64,000 bases of DNA from the NCBI GenBank assembly GCA_965208015.1, contig OZ242309.1, forward strand, positions 992,001-1,056,000, written 5' to 3'. Of this stretch, positions 46,077 through 54,886 are shown piece by piece; the stretch's first letter is position 1, and each line of letters starts with the position of its first letter. The notes below the pieces were generated by a model. It made no database searches. It saw only the letters and a list, made by a program, of their open reading frames with translations, and had not been told where the DNA came from. Source of the stretch: Bin87 sp965208015. GTDB taxonomy: Bacteria > Chloroflexota > Dehalococcoidia > Lucifugimonadales > UBA3495. Position numbers and translations under genes: made by a program.

Positions 46077-46577
46077 TCACGAACTCGGCTCCAGCACTGG
46101 TTCCCAACGCCGGGATCCCGCAATCGTTTCCGCTGTTCTGGCGTTTATCACTTGAATCGCAAATCGGAAAGGTTCGTTCTTGCTGCGCGTGGCGATACCG
46201 GCCGGCCGCGAGATTCCCTTAACCTCTACCACCCAGACAGGCGTGTCCGGGGGCGGCAGCAACGGACTGGATGACGAGGTCTCGCGCAGCAGGTGCACAT
46301 CGTAAGATCGCAGGGTCGTCAGGCAACTTGCCCACACCCTCTCAATCTCTGTCGCCGAAACTCCTGGGACAGACATTGCCAGCCGTTCGGTCGCCAACTG
46401 CTCCGCTTCGTGACGGCTGATCAGCTCGGCTCGGTCGTTGACGTCTTCCAACGCTCCACAAGTGCCACTGACAGCCGCTTCCGGAGCTCCCCCGCAGGCG
46501 GCTGCAAGCGCCAGGATCAATGCAGGTGGCAGGAAGACTGCTCCACAGCGCTGCCTCTTCCCAATGAGGCTAATCAC
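46077..46577 (-). CDS. Small lipoprotein, last gene of the pentapeptide-TIR operon
   Basis: This 166-residue protein has a signal peptide with a lipobox (ALAAACGG, Cys28), so it should be lipid-anchored outside. The rest includes LISRHEAEQLATERLAMSVP and VWVVEVKGISRPAG and ends INARTAETIAGSRRWEPVLE; the pattern recalls PepSY-like units. Its ATG overlaps the stop of the pentapeptide-TIR gene by 4 bases (ATGA). Confidence 0.62.
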   Translation of the reverse strand: MISLIGKRQRCGAVFLPPALILALAAACGGAPEAAVSGTCGALEDVNDRAELISRHEAEQLATERLAMSVPGVSATEIERVWASCLTTLRSYDVHLLRETSSSSPLLPPPDTPVWVVEVKGISRPAGIATRSKNEPFRFAIQVINARTAETIAGSRRWEPVLEPSS

Positions 46578-47866
46578 TCCTCACCCGTCTCTGCCGATTG
46601 GACCTCGCCGTTTTGCGGTTCGTCGTCCCATCGGTCCGGTTGCGGCCTGATTTCCGCGGTCAGCGTCGCCAACACGCCAGGCAGATCGCGCCGGTAACCT
46701 CCCGAACGGTCCTTGCGGGGCCGCAGGCGGGTGGTGGGGCCGCCCGCGAGTTGGCGATACAGTTCGTCGCCGTCGTTCTCCAGGCAGTCGTCCATTGCGA
46801 GGGCCGCCACGTAGGAGCGCCGGGCTGTTGACGTCGACTGGCGCTGCATTATCTCCTGGTACAGCCGCCAGCAGGCCGGGCTTTCCAGGGCGTCTCGGGA
46901 ACAGAGCAGCGCGACGCGGTCGAAGTCCCGAAATCGAGTCATCGGGGGTATTACCGAGGTGTTGTATGCCGCCTCTTCGTCATCCGCCAACAGGCTCCAG
47001 CACTGCAACCCCATGGACCTCAGCTCCGTTTCCAGCCACCTGACGATGGTGTCGTCCACCACCGAGCCGATCAGCAGGACCCGCCGGTGTGGCGTCGTCT
47101 GATCCCCGAGCCTCGCCCGGCTTCCGATGAATTCCGGCGGAACTCCTGCCGGCCGCAGGAAGGACTCGGGAATGCCGCCGTTGGAGCGCGCCAGCGTGTC
47201 CGCCCCGACAATGCTGGGTCCGTCATGACGCAGCGTTTCCAGTCCCAGGGCGCAACTCAGATCGCAGTCGGCGAACAGCGTCATGTCGAGGACGACTTCC
47301 TCCAGCAGCGTCCGGTCCAGGCGGGTGCGCACCAGCGTCGCCCGCCGCAGATCGCATCGGGTCAGGTTGGCCACGTCCAGGCACGCCGCGCTCAGCTTTG
47401 CCCCGCTCAGGTTGGCGTCGGTCAAATCCGCCATAGTGAGGTCAGCTTCCGTCAGGTCCGCGCCGGCCAGGTTTGCCCCAACCAGCGTCGCGAACGCGAT
47501 GTCGCAGTTGGAAAGGTCTGCGCCCCGCAGGTCTGCGCTGTCAAAGTTGCTGCCTCTGAGATCGGAACGCAGAAACGACGCCTCCGCTGCCTGGCACTCT
47601 GCGAAATTTGCCCGATTTAGGTTGCAACGGGTGAGGAACGCCCCGCGCAAACGGGCTCCGCCAAAGTTGGCATGCCGCAGGTCCGCCCGGGTCAGATCGA
47701 TCTGGGTCAAATCGTCGAACCCCAGATCGACGCCGGGCATCCTAATCCCGCTGAGATACGCGCCTGACAGGTCCATTCGCGGGCGGCTTTGAAAATCGCG
47801 CGCCCGCCAGCGCGCTATGGCAAACGTTCGCCTTTTGGCGATGGCAACGTGCTCAGGATTCGCCAA
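46574..47866 (-). CDS. Pentapeptide-repeat protein with C-terminal TIR-like domain
   Basis: This 430-residue protein has about 35 pentapeptide repeats (about 30-215; ADLTEADLTMADLTDANLSG is a clean run), then a linker SIVGADTLARSNGGIPESFL, and a TIR-like domain (about 265-400; RVLLIGSVVDDTIVRWLETE, then DFDRVALLCSRDALESPACW). In related proteins the same linker precedes a TIR domain, supporting the assignment. Bacterial TIR domains often cleave NAD+ in defence; here the usual Trp-x-x-x-Glu arrangement is altered, so activity is uncertain. The N-terminus MANPEHVAIAKRRT fits a family start, so I accept the TTG at 47866. It is coupled to the lipoprotein gene. Confidence 0.78.
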   Translation of the reverse strand: MANPEHVAIAKRRTFAIARWRARDFQSRPRMDLSGAYLSGIRMPGVDLGFDDLTQIDLTRADLRHANFGGARLRGAFLTRCNLNRANFAECQAAEASFLRSDLRGSNFDSADLRGADLSNCDIAFATLVGANLAGADLTEADLTMADLTDANLSGAKLSAACLDVANLTRCDLRRATLVRTRLDRTLLEEVVLDMTLFADCDLSCALGLETLRHDGPSIVGADTLARSNGGIPESFLRPAGVPPEFIGSRARLGDQTTPHRRVLLIGSVVDDTIVRWLETELRSMGLQCWSLLADDEEAAYNTSVIPPMTRFRDFDRVALLCSRDALESPACWRLYQEIMQRQSTSTARRSYVAALAMDDCLENDGDELYRQLAGGPTTRLRPRKDRSGGYRRDLPGVLATLTAEIRPQPDRWDDEPQNGEVQSAETGEE

Positions 47867-47896
47867 GCAATTGCTCCGGCGGCTGGGTGTTTACCG

Positions 47897-49066
47897 TCAG
47901 TCGTCGCCGACCGGAAGGGCGGCCTCTCTCCCCGTGAAGGCCGGCATCACTTCGTCAGCAAAGATGGACAACTGGTTTCTGAACTCGTCCCACGGCATCC
48001 CTTCCGGCCACTGGAGCACGATGTCCTCCAGCCCGGGGTACTTCTCCTCGATTTCCCGCAGGAAACCGATGAAGTCGTCCGGATTGCCGCAGAACCACGC
48101 CTTCTGGTCCACGCCGTCCTCTATGCGCGGTGTCCGCGCCGGCGCTCCCGGCGTGCCCCAGGGCCGGCCCTGCTCGTCGGTATACCGGACGAACCCGAAG
48201 GGGGCGAACCACTTGTACCGCTCGTCGTGGAAGGGGCGCACCCTCTCGATGGCCTCTTCCCGGCTGCCGGCGATGTAGAAACCGAACCCCAGCGCCATGT
48301 CGCCGCCCAGGGGAATGTCACGGCCCGCTTCCGTAGCAGCGTCGTGATACTGGGTGATCATCTGCTCCGCGTACCGCTCGCCGGTCAACGCCACCATCGC
48401 CTTGATACCGCGCTCGGCGATATAGTTCAACGTCCGCCCGCTGGCGATGGGCTGCCAGATCTCCACGGGCCGGCTGACCGGGCGTGGCACCATGGTGATC
48501 TCTTTCAGGTCATAGCCGCGATAGGGCACCTGCGGGGGAATGGTGTAATACTTGCCGGAATGGCTCCAGGAATCCTCGTTGAAAGCCTTGAGGATGACCT
48601 CCATCTGCTCCAGGAAGAGCTCGCGGTTGGCGTCGTTGTCGATAACCGGCGCGCCGAAAGTCTCCACTTCCCGCGCGTGATAGCCGCGGCCCACGCCGAA
48701 GATCATGCGCCCGCCCGTGAGGATGTCGGCCATGGCGAAGTCTTCGGCCACCCGCAGCGGATGCCACATGGGGATGATGTTGAACGCCTGCCCGAACTTC
48801 AGGTTCTTGGTCTGTCCCGCCAAGTGCACGCCCATCAGGATCAGGTTGGGGATGCACTCATAACCTTCGTGCTGGAAGTGGTGCTCCGCCATCCACATGC
48901 AGTAGAACCCGCGCTCATCCATGTGCTTGGCCAGCGCTTCCGCGTGATCGTAGGCCTGGATCAGCTGTTCGTTGCTGTAGCGGCGCTGGTCGGCCGGCGT
49001 GCCGTCCGCGCCCACGTTGTCCAGGTCGATCTGCCCCACGTACAGAACCGAAAACCGCTTAATCAT
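47897..49066 (-). CDS. Luciferase-like flavin-dependent monooxygenase
   Basis: This 389-residue TIM-barrel enzyme uses reduced FMN or F420. Seen are DERGFYCMWMAEHHFQ, QAFNIIPMWHPLRVAEDFAM and GRMIFGVGRGYHAREVETFG, typical of the bacterial luciferase superfamily. Many such enzymes oxidise small organic substrates; the specific one is unknown. Its start overlaps the stop of the retropepsin-like gene (ATGA). Confidence 0.9.
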   Translation of the reverse strand: MIKRFSVLYVGQIDLDNVGADGTPADQRRYSNEQLIQAYDHAEALAKHMDERGFYCMWMAEHHFQHEGYECIPNLILMGVHLAGQTKNLKFGQAFNIIPMWHPLRVAEDFAMADILTGGRMIFGVGRGYHAREVETFGAPVIDNDANRELFLEQMEVILKAFNEDSWSHSGKYYTIPPQVPYRGYDLKEITMVPRPVSRPVEIWQPIASGRTLNYIAERGIKAMVALTGERYAEQMITQYHDAATEAGRDIPLGGDMALGFGFYIAGSREEAIERVRPFHDERYKWFAPFGFVRYTDEQGRPWGTPGAPARTPRIEDGVDQKAWFCGNPDDFIGFLREIEEKYPGLEDIVLQWPEGMPWDEFRNQLSIFADEVMPAFTGREAALPVGDD

Positions 49067-49512
49067 CCAATCAGCGCTCCGCTCGAATAAGAATCGCGGC
49101 GCATTATAGCATGGGGCCGGCGGACGGCGTTTTCAGCGCGGCGGCGCTCCCGCGGCCAGAGGCGCAGCGCGTTGGTAGGTATGAGGCGTCCGGCCACGGG
49201 ATCTACGGCTAGCAGCGCCTCTTCCAGCGTGACCACGCCAAGCAAAATTGGCTCGCCCGCTTCGGCAAAGATCACCGGAGTGGAAAATTCCAGCCCTTCA
49301 AGCCTGATCATGGTTTTTCCGATGTCCACCAGGGCGTTGCTTCCGTCGGCCAGTTCGGACTGTACGGTGCGTTGCACCGGCACGCCCAACCGCTGCAACG
49401 TGGTCCTGGGAATCGCAGTGAAGGTTGAGCCGGTGTCCACGATTGCGTCGACGTCTTCGAACCTACGCCCTTGCGGGTCTCCGATGCCTATGGTGACCAC
49501 TACGGTTCCCAT
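49063..49512 (-). CDS. Retropepsin-like aspartyl protease
   Basis: This 149-residue protein carries the active-site motif AIVDTGSTFTAIPRTTLQ and the flap and second strand typical of single-domain aspartyl proteases, which act as dimers (ELADGSNALVDIG; ILLGVVTLEEALLAVDP). The ATG at 49512 has GAGGGGAA upstream and is preferred to 49527. It overlaps the monooxygenase start by 4 bases. A second, unrelated-in-context member of the family is at 54422. Confidence 0.82.
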   Translation of the reverse strand: MGTVVVTIGIGDPQGRRFEDVDAIVDTGSTFTAIPRTTLQRLGVPVQRTVQSELADGSNALVDIGKTMIRLEGLEFSTPVIFAEAGEPILLGVVTLEEALLAVDPVAGRLIPTNALRLWPRERRRAENAVRRPHAIMRRDSYSSGALIG

Positions 49513-49531
49513 CGCGTTTCCCCTCATTTGA

Positions 49532-50035
49532 TCAGGTCCGTGGGTTATCGGTCATGGTGGTGATGGTTTCTTCGTAGCGCCGCTGGATTTCCTCTTCGTC
49601 GGCTTGGGGATTTTGCTGTCGAAGCAGGTGTTTGATTCCGGCTTCGCGGCCTTCTTCGCGGCCCTCTTTGCGGCCGTCGGAACGTATAGAGTCGAAAAGG
49701 TCGCGCTTGATTTTTTGCAGCACCATTTTCAGCGTCTCCAGGAGCAGCACGTAGGCATAAGAAAGCGGCGGAACGCCCAGCGCGTTTGCGGTGGCGTTGC
49801 CGATGGCAATGGACCCGGCGTGAATGTCGTCCCTGAACCAGTGGACCATCACCATCACGGCGGTGGCAAGCACAGTGTACTCAAAGGCGTGTTCCTGGGC
49901 AAACGAGATCGTGTAGCGCCAGTCGGGGTTTTTGAGGTCGATATTGGCCAGGTCGAGTCGGACGATAGCCGCTATGGCCAGGCCGGCGGACGCCGCCGGG
50001 ATCAGCTTCCAAACATGGTTGATTTGGCGAATCAA
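49532..50035 (-). CDS. Hypothetical membrane protein with charged C-terminal helix
   Basis: This 167-residue protein has membrane helices near LIPAASAGLAIAAIVRL and EYTVLATAVMVMVHWF, followed by a soluble C-terminal half with a charged stretch RSDGRKEGREEGREAGIK that could form a coiled coil. Function unknown. It is upstream of the aspartyl protease gene, separated by 19 bases, and downstream of the 17-residue-repeat protein by 93 bases, which hold nothing clear. Confidence 0.55.
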   Translation of the reverse strand: MIRQINHVWKLIPAASAGLAIAAIVRLDLANIDLKNPDWRYTISFAQEHAFEYTVLATAVMVMVHWFRDDIHAGSIAIGNATANALGVPPLSYAYVLLLETLKMVLQKIKRDLFDSIRSDGRKEGREEGREAGIKHLLRQQNPQADEEEIQRRYEETITTMTDNPRT

Positions 50036-50128
50036 TTGGCGGTCGTCCTCGTATTATCCTTCGGTTGTATCCGCCGCTCGGCAAATGCCGTTTGCCTATC
50101 ATGTGCGCTCTGGTGTCATTTGGGCAAG

Positions 50129-51025
50129 CTAAGGTTGTCGTACCCATGCGTAATGACCAGAATGATCACTGGCAAGCACGTAGTCACCAACTCTCGGGTC
50201 AAGCCGCTTGGGTACGCAGTCTTCAAAGCTGAACACCCACTGTCTTCCGTCCACAGGCATAGATGGGTGGACAACTCCGTTTGTGTATTTGATCCCATTG
50301 CCAGCTGGTGGTAACCATATCATCGTGTCGCCGGCGAACCTATCCAAGTGAGATGCAGCAACTTTCAGAAAATTATCCGTGTCCCCGTCCTCACGGTCAT
50401 GCTGACGTTCGCAAGCGAGTGCATCCTCTGGCGGGTCTATGCACCGGACTTCTACAAGGCCACCGCCAGCGTTCGTCAAGACTGCCACACGACCATGTCC
50501 TTTTTGACGCAAATAATCGGCTGCAACAATTGCTGCCTGTTGAGCAGAGACGAAACGCCAGAGAGATATGTCCATGAGTTTGGTAGGCAATTCTGACACC
50601 TGCCTCGGACTCAGGCCGCTGCTCTCGAGAATTTGTGCAACTGCACCCCTTTGTACTTCGTTGAGGTTAGAGCCCGACAAAATTTGGTTCACTGCTTCTC
50701 GTTGATGCGAGTTCAGTCCGCTTGAGTTAATCGCCTCTGCGACTTCTTCCTCCTGCGTCGTGTTGAGGGTGGAATTCTCCAAAATTTCGTTCACGTCTTC
50801 CTGTTGCTTTCCGTTCAGCCCTCGCCCATGGTAGTCCAAGGCTACCTTGCTAGCGACCATAACCGCTCCCAATGTCGCCAGCGTCAAAGCGGCGTTTGGC
50901 AGGAACTGCCACGCCGGCGCCGAACCGGCGAACCAGTTTCCCACGGCTGCGATGACTGCCAAAATTTCACAAGCAATTCCTCCCACCATCCATCCCGACC
51001 GAAAGATCAACCTTATGTTCGTCAT
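50129..51025 (-). CDS. Membrane protein with five 17-residue tandem repeats
   Basis: This 298-residue protein has two N-terminal membrane helices (about 12-30 and 42-60), then five tandem 17-residue units at residues 70-154, with pattern L-N-x-x-Q-x-x-x-V-x-x-I-L-x-S-x-x (for example LNGKQQEDVNEILENST). The C-terminal half (about 160-298) is globular, with a Cys-rich CIDPPEDALACERQHD stretch and a final SDHSGHYAWVRQP. I recognise no family. DNA here is lower in GC than its neighbours. It lies next to the nuclease-methyltransferase gene on the same strand. Confidence 0.6.
   Translation of the reverse strand: MTNIRLIFRSGWMVGGIACEILAVIAAVGNWFAGSAPAWQFLPNAALTLATLGAVMVASKVALDYHGRGLNGKQQEDVNEILENSTLNTTQEEEVAEAINSSGLNSHQREAVNQILSGSNLNEVQRGAVAQILESSGLSPRQVSELPTKLMDISLWRFVSAQQAAIVAADYLRQKGHGRVAVLTNAGGGLVEVRCIDPPEDALACERQHDREDGDTDNFLKVAASHLDRFAGDTMIWLPPAGNGIKYTNGVVHPSMPVDGRQWVFSFEDCVPKRLDPRVGDYVLASDHSGHYAWVRQP
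50564..50818 (-). repeat. DNA encoding five 17-residue repeats
   Basis: Five 51-base units in a row, diverged at DNA level but clear in protein. The first four begin Leu-Asn, the fifth Leu-Ser; Gln is fixed at position 5 and Val (or Leu) at position 9. Confidence 0.75.
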
Positions 51026-51159
51026 TTAATATTGCTCCATTACGCATTTTGCTGCGCCGGCGATAGGGATGGTTGGACCAGCTGCCGAATTGGTGTTCTA
51101 AATTTTACCCTATTCGGCCATTTGCCGCGCCGCCGGTGTCAGGTCGCTCAACAGCTCGC

Positions 51160-54027
51160 CTACAACCGCCGGTTGCTCACCACAGGCTCCGATGCCAACA
51201 GCCGGCGCAGCCCGTCCAGGTTTGGCAGGCCCAGGATCTCCGACAACCCGTCGTCCAGGCGGCGGCGGGCGAGGCAGTCAGCCATCGCCGGCAGACGCTC
51301 AAATTCGCCCTCCGCAACATCGTCAAACAGATGCGACAGGGCATGCAACTGCTCCGAGGCGAGGGCGCGCAAGTCCAGCACCGGCAGCTGTTCCAGATCG
51401 GCCTTTTTCATGCCGACCCAACTACCTTCCGTGCTGGTGCGCTGCGCCAACAGGGTCAACAAGCCGAGGCTGGAGTTCAGCCACACAACCAGGGCCTTTT
51501 CGTGAAGAACTTCATCAACCTTGACCGGCCACCACACGTTTGACAATACCCTGGTATCAGTTCGGGTTGCGATGACTCTCGTAGTATTCAGCCGCAACCT
51601 TTCGGCAATAAGCAACCGGGCGGCTTGCAGCCAAAGGTGTTCGCCATATCCCGGACGCTGTCCTCCTCTGGGCGCGACCAAAGGTGACAGATAAGCGTCC
51701 GGGGTGCATACCAAAGTCCTGCGCTGTTCGGTATCGTGCCCCTCCACCATCGGATATGCGGTTTGAACCGCAGTCCGCTCGAACCCGTCGACCAGACGCC
51801 GCCGGTCCGGGCCAACCCTGCCGAGTTGATCCAGGGGACATAGGGGAATTTGGCCTACAGCCGACTCTCCGGGAACCCACGCCTCACCGTCATCCAGCAG
51901 GCGCAGGGCGCTGCGGGTAAGGTCGGCACGGGCGAACTGCACGCCGGCCCACTTGCCGTTGATGATTTTGGACTCCGGGATGGATACCAGTTCGCCAACG
52001 TGCCGGCCGTCAACTTCCACCAGCGCGGCGCCGGCCGCTTCCAGGTTGGCCGGCGTAGTATCGGCGATGGCTTGGGCGGTGCGGTGGGCATCCAGCACGC
52101 CGTCGGGGTTTTGCCACAAGCTGACGAAAGTAGTGCGGTGTTCGCCTTCGCCGCTATTTTCTGACGGCCGCCGTGTTGCGATCAGCAGCGCTTCGGACAA
52201 ATCAGTGCTGTCGGAGAAATTCCAGCGGTCCGGATCGTGCGAAACGATCACCAGGTCCAATTTGAAATCCCGCTCAATCAAATAGCGGGTTTGCTGCCAG
52301 GATGGGCCGGTGCATACCGTAGCCGGCAGAACCAGGGCCAGGCGTCCTTCGCCGGGGCGCAGTTTCGGGGATGCCGCGACCACGAAAGCGGCGCCGAGAC
52401 CGGCGGTTGCCGTCGCCTGCCGTGACCTGAGGCGTCGGGACAGTTCGTTTTGCAGCTTGCGGCGGTCGGCGGCGGGCAGGCTGCCGAACAGCAAATTGCC
52501 GCCCACGGAGCGGGTGAATGGCGGGTTCATTATCGCCAGGTCCAGCTCTGGCAGCGTGGCGACTTCATCCTGTTGGACTCCGTCAGGCCCGCCGCCGTAC
52601 ACTCGCCCGGCCTCGCGAACCGTTCGTCCGCCGGCGCCCATGGAGTCCGGGGACAGCGCGAACTGCACCGCCGCCTGGGATTCCCCAAGAAAGTCCAGCG
52701 AACCTAGCGATACGTCGTTGCCGTCGGCCCCCAGCGGCATCACGTAGAGGTTCATGCGGTCAAACTGGATGTCGGGGTTCAGCATCGCCAGGCTGGTGGC
52801 AGCGAAATGCACGGCGGAGAGCTGCACGTCGTAGCCGTGCAGGGCCTGCTCCACCATCGCCTTGTGCAGGGCCGGAGCGTTCCGGCCGCCGGCCTCGGTG
52901 TGCCGCCGTTCCGCTTCTGCGGCCACGGCCATCAGCAGCGTACCGGTGCCGCAGGCGATGTCGGCCACGTTCAGGGACGCGGGGAACTCGTGGTCGCTCC
53001 AGTCAGCGCCCGCCGGCCAGTTGTGGAACACCAGCCGAGTGAGCAGCGTCGCCGCCGGAACCGAGGTGTAATAAGCGCCGGTGAACTTGGCGTCGGTGAG
53101 CAGAGTGTGGAACAGTCGGCCGGACAGGTCATGTCCTTCCAGGCGGCGGGTATCGTCAATGGCCTTGAGCAGGGGATCGAGAACCGGGACGTGCCAGTCG
53201 GTGGGAGCGTCGATCAGTATGTCCAGAATGGTGGCCGCCAGGTCAAAAACCGGCACGTAGTCAATGTTGTCGCAGATGTAACGCCAAGCCCGGAACAAGC
53301 CGGGGATGCCGTCGCGCCATGCCTCGGTCACCCCCGCCACGTCGTCGTGTTTTTCGGCCAGTCTGAGGTGAAAAGCCAGTGCGTTAAACACCACCAGGCA
53401 ACCGATGCGCAGGGCTTTGGCGCGGTCGCTTTCCTGGTCGGTCTGGGCGATGACGTCCCGGACGCGGCGGGCGGTTCGCGCGTGGGTGGCGAGTTTCACC
53501 GCCGACTGTTCTACCGCGTGCTCAATGACGGCGGCGGCGGCCACCACGCGGTCGGTGCCCTCAATCTCCAAAGGCAGCACGCGCAACTGGTCGGCAATGT
53601 CGGCGGGAGAACCAAAGCGGGAACGGCGTTCTGCCGTCGGTTCACCCCTGGAACCGTGGAGCCACCATTCCAGATCGCCCGCGTTCTCAAGCCCTTCGCG
53701 GGTGTCGTCCAGGTATTTCAGCCCTGCGGGGTAGAGAACACCGATAACCCCCAATGCGTCGGGGAACTGCTGCAGGCGAGTGTCCAGCTGACTTTCCAAC
53801 TGGCTGACGGAATCTTCCCACTTGCATTCCAGCAGCACGGTATCGCCGGTCTTCAGGGTGACGCGGACATCAGGGGTTGCGCCGCGGCTCCGACGTTCCG
53901 CGCGGGCCGAGACACCCTGGTCGCGGAGCAGTTGGGCGAGCAGCGTATTGACCGCTTCCTCACGGATAGTGTCCCGGCGCGCCGGGTCGAGCGAATCGCC
54001 GTTGCTGTTTCGTCGTGATCTTGGCAA
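51160..54027 (-). CDS. Single-chain nuclease-methyltransferase (type IIG-like)
   Basis: This 955-residue protein joins a PD-(D/E)xK-type nuclease at the N-terminus (TPDVRVTLKTGDTVLLECKW, Asp53, Glu67, Lys69) to an N6-adenine methyltransferase: motif I ADIACGTGTLLMA (about 355-367) and motif IV LAIMNPPFTRS (about 497-507). The C-terminal third would be the specificity part. The start is a TTG at 54027 with AAGGAAG upstream. No separate specificity or restriction subunit lies next to it, so it could be a self-contained type IIG restriction-modification enzyme. The recognition sequence is unknown. Confidence 0.8.
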   Translation of the reverse strand: MPRSRRNSNGDSLDPARRDTIREEAVNTLLAQLLRDQGVSARAERRSRGATPDVRVTLKTGDTVLLECKWEDSVSQLESQLDTRLQQFPDALGVIGVLYPAGLKYLDDTREGLENAGDLEWWLHGSRGEPTAERRSRFGSPADIADQLRVLPLEIEGTDRVVAAAAVIEHAVEQSAVKLATHARTARRVRDVIAQTDQESDRAKALRIGCLVVFNALAFHLRLAEKHDDVAGVTEAWRDGIPGLFRAWRYICDNIDYVPVFDLAATILDILIDAPTDWHVPVLDPLLKAIDDTRRLEGHDLSGRLFHTLLTDAKFTGAYYTSVPAATLLTRLVFHNWPAGADWSDHEFPASLNVADIACGTGTLLMAVAAEAERRHTEAGGRNAPALHKAMVEQALHGYDVQLSAVHFAATSLAMLNPDIQFDRMNLYVMPLGADGNDVSLGSLDFLGESQAAVQFALSPDSMGAGGRTVREAGRVYGGGPDGVQQDEVATLPELDLAIMNPPFTRSVGGNLLFGSLPAADRRKLQNELSRRLRSRQATATAGLGAAFVVAASPKLRPGEGRLALVLPATVCTGPSWQQTRYLIERDFKLDLVIVSHDPDRWNFSDSTDLSEALLIATRRPSENSGEGEHRTTFVSLWQNPDGVLDAHRTAQAIADTTPANLEAAGAALVEVDGRHVGELVSIPESKIINGKWAGVQFARADLTRSALRLLDDGEAWVPGESAVGQIPLCPLDQLGRVGPDRRRLVDGFERTAVQTAYPMVEGHDTEQRRTLVCTPDAYLSPLVAPRGGQRPGYGEHLWLQAARLLIAERLRLNTTRVIATRTDTRVLSNVWWPVKVDEVLHEKALVVWLNSSLGLLTLLAQRTSTEGSWVGMKKADLEQLPVLDLRALASEQLHALSHLFDDVAEGEFERLPAMADCLARRRLDDGLSEILGLPNLDGLRRLLASEPVVSNRRL

Positions 54028-54111
54028 AGCGGGTCTTCCTTGTATTTCGAGGCATCATAGCCCGTGCGCAGCTGCGGCTTCAATCGCGCGCCGTCACGAC
54101 TGCCAACCCGC

Positions 54112-54117
54112 TATAAT
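54112..54117 (+). promoter_or_regulatory. -10 box and leader of the 54153 gene pair
   Basis: A perfect TATAAT, followed by GCATTCCAATGC, GGGAGG and CATCCCATGGATT. Nearly the same leader precedes the gene at 54887. The -35 is weak. Confidence 0.45.
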
Positions 54118-54152
54118 CGTTGCATTCCAATGCTCCACCGGGAGGCCATCCC

Positions 54153-54425
54153 ATGGATTCGACCCGCTGCCCGAAGGATGACGACACCGAGGCCAAAATC
54201 GCGTTGCTGCTGGAGTTCAAAGAGCTGGCCGGGCGGATGCGTCGGGAATACCCGTCGCTGACCAAGCAGCATCCCGAGCATTGGGCGGCCCTGGTGCCCA
54301 GCGGTGAAATGTTCATTGCCGCGACAATGCATGAGCTCTTTGCGATACTGGATGAGAAGGGACTGCGATACGGACCCAACGTCGTCGTCGAGTATTTGGA
54401 CCCCAATCCGAGGTCGACAATATGA
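54153..54425 (+). CDS. Small DUF5678-like protein
   Basis: This 90-residue protein begins MDSTRCPKDDDTEAKIALLL and has EHWAALVPSGEMFIAATMHE, resembling DUF5678-type small proteins often next to retropepsin-like genes. It may bind or be cleaved by its partner. GGGAGG is 7 bases from the ATG. Its stop overlaps the next start by 4 bases. Confidence 0.62.
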   Translation: MDSTRCPKDDDTEAKIALLLEFKELAGRMRREYPSLTKQHPEHWAALVPSGEMFIAATMHELFAILDEKGLRYGPNVVVEYLDPNPRSTI

Positions 54426-54847
54426 TCCGGGGGGATTTTGAATCGGGCGGACTCCCTGTCGTGGAAGGTTTCCTGACGCTGCCCCGGTTCAATGTGTCCA
54501 CGGGGATAACATTTTTGGTTGACACCGGGGCGTATGCGACGTGCATTCACCCGCGGGACAGCGAGCGGGTTTCACTTCCTTTTGACTTGCTGGAACGCCC
54601 GGTTCCGTCTGATGGGGTGGGCGGCACGGCAACGTATTTCCTGGAGCCGGCTACCCTGGAATTCATAGACGGCGACGCCAGGGAAATTCGCAGATACGAA
54701 ATTGACGTGCGCATCGCAAGGCCGGCTCCGGACCCGAGGCACAGCGTAAACCGGCTCCATTCTCTGCTGGGCCGCGACATCATAGACCGCTGGCGTATGC
54801 TGTACGACCGGACGGACAATCTGTTGGAGTTCACGGTTCCGCTATAA
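54422..54847 (+). CDS. Retropepsin-like aspartyl protease, second copy
   Basis: This 141-residue protein has the active-site motif TFLVDTGAYATCIHP and the second-half motif HSLLGRDIIDRWRMLYD. It is likely a dimeric aspartyl protease; substrates are unknown. It is translated together with the upstream 90-residue protein (ATGA overlap). The last codons and stop overlap the -10 box of the next gene. Confidence 0.8.
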   Translation: MIRGDFESGGLPVVEGFLTLPRFNVSTGITFLVDTGAYATCIHPRDSERVSLPFDLLERPVPSDGVGGTATYFLEPATLEFIDGDAREIRRYEIDVRIARPAPDPRHSVNRLHSLLGRDIIDRWRMLYDRTDNLLEFTVPL

Positions 54848-54848
54848 T
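54843..54848 (+). promoter_or_regulatory. -10 box and leader of the SDR gene
   Basis: A perfect TATAAT that overlaps the stop codon of the preceding gene, followed by CCATTCCAAAGC, GGGAGG and CAATCCCATGGATT. The layout repeats that at 54112. Confidence 0.45.
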
Positions 54849-54886
54849 CCTCCCATTCCAAAGCATAGAGAAAGGGAGGCAATCCC

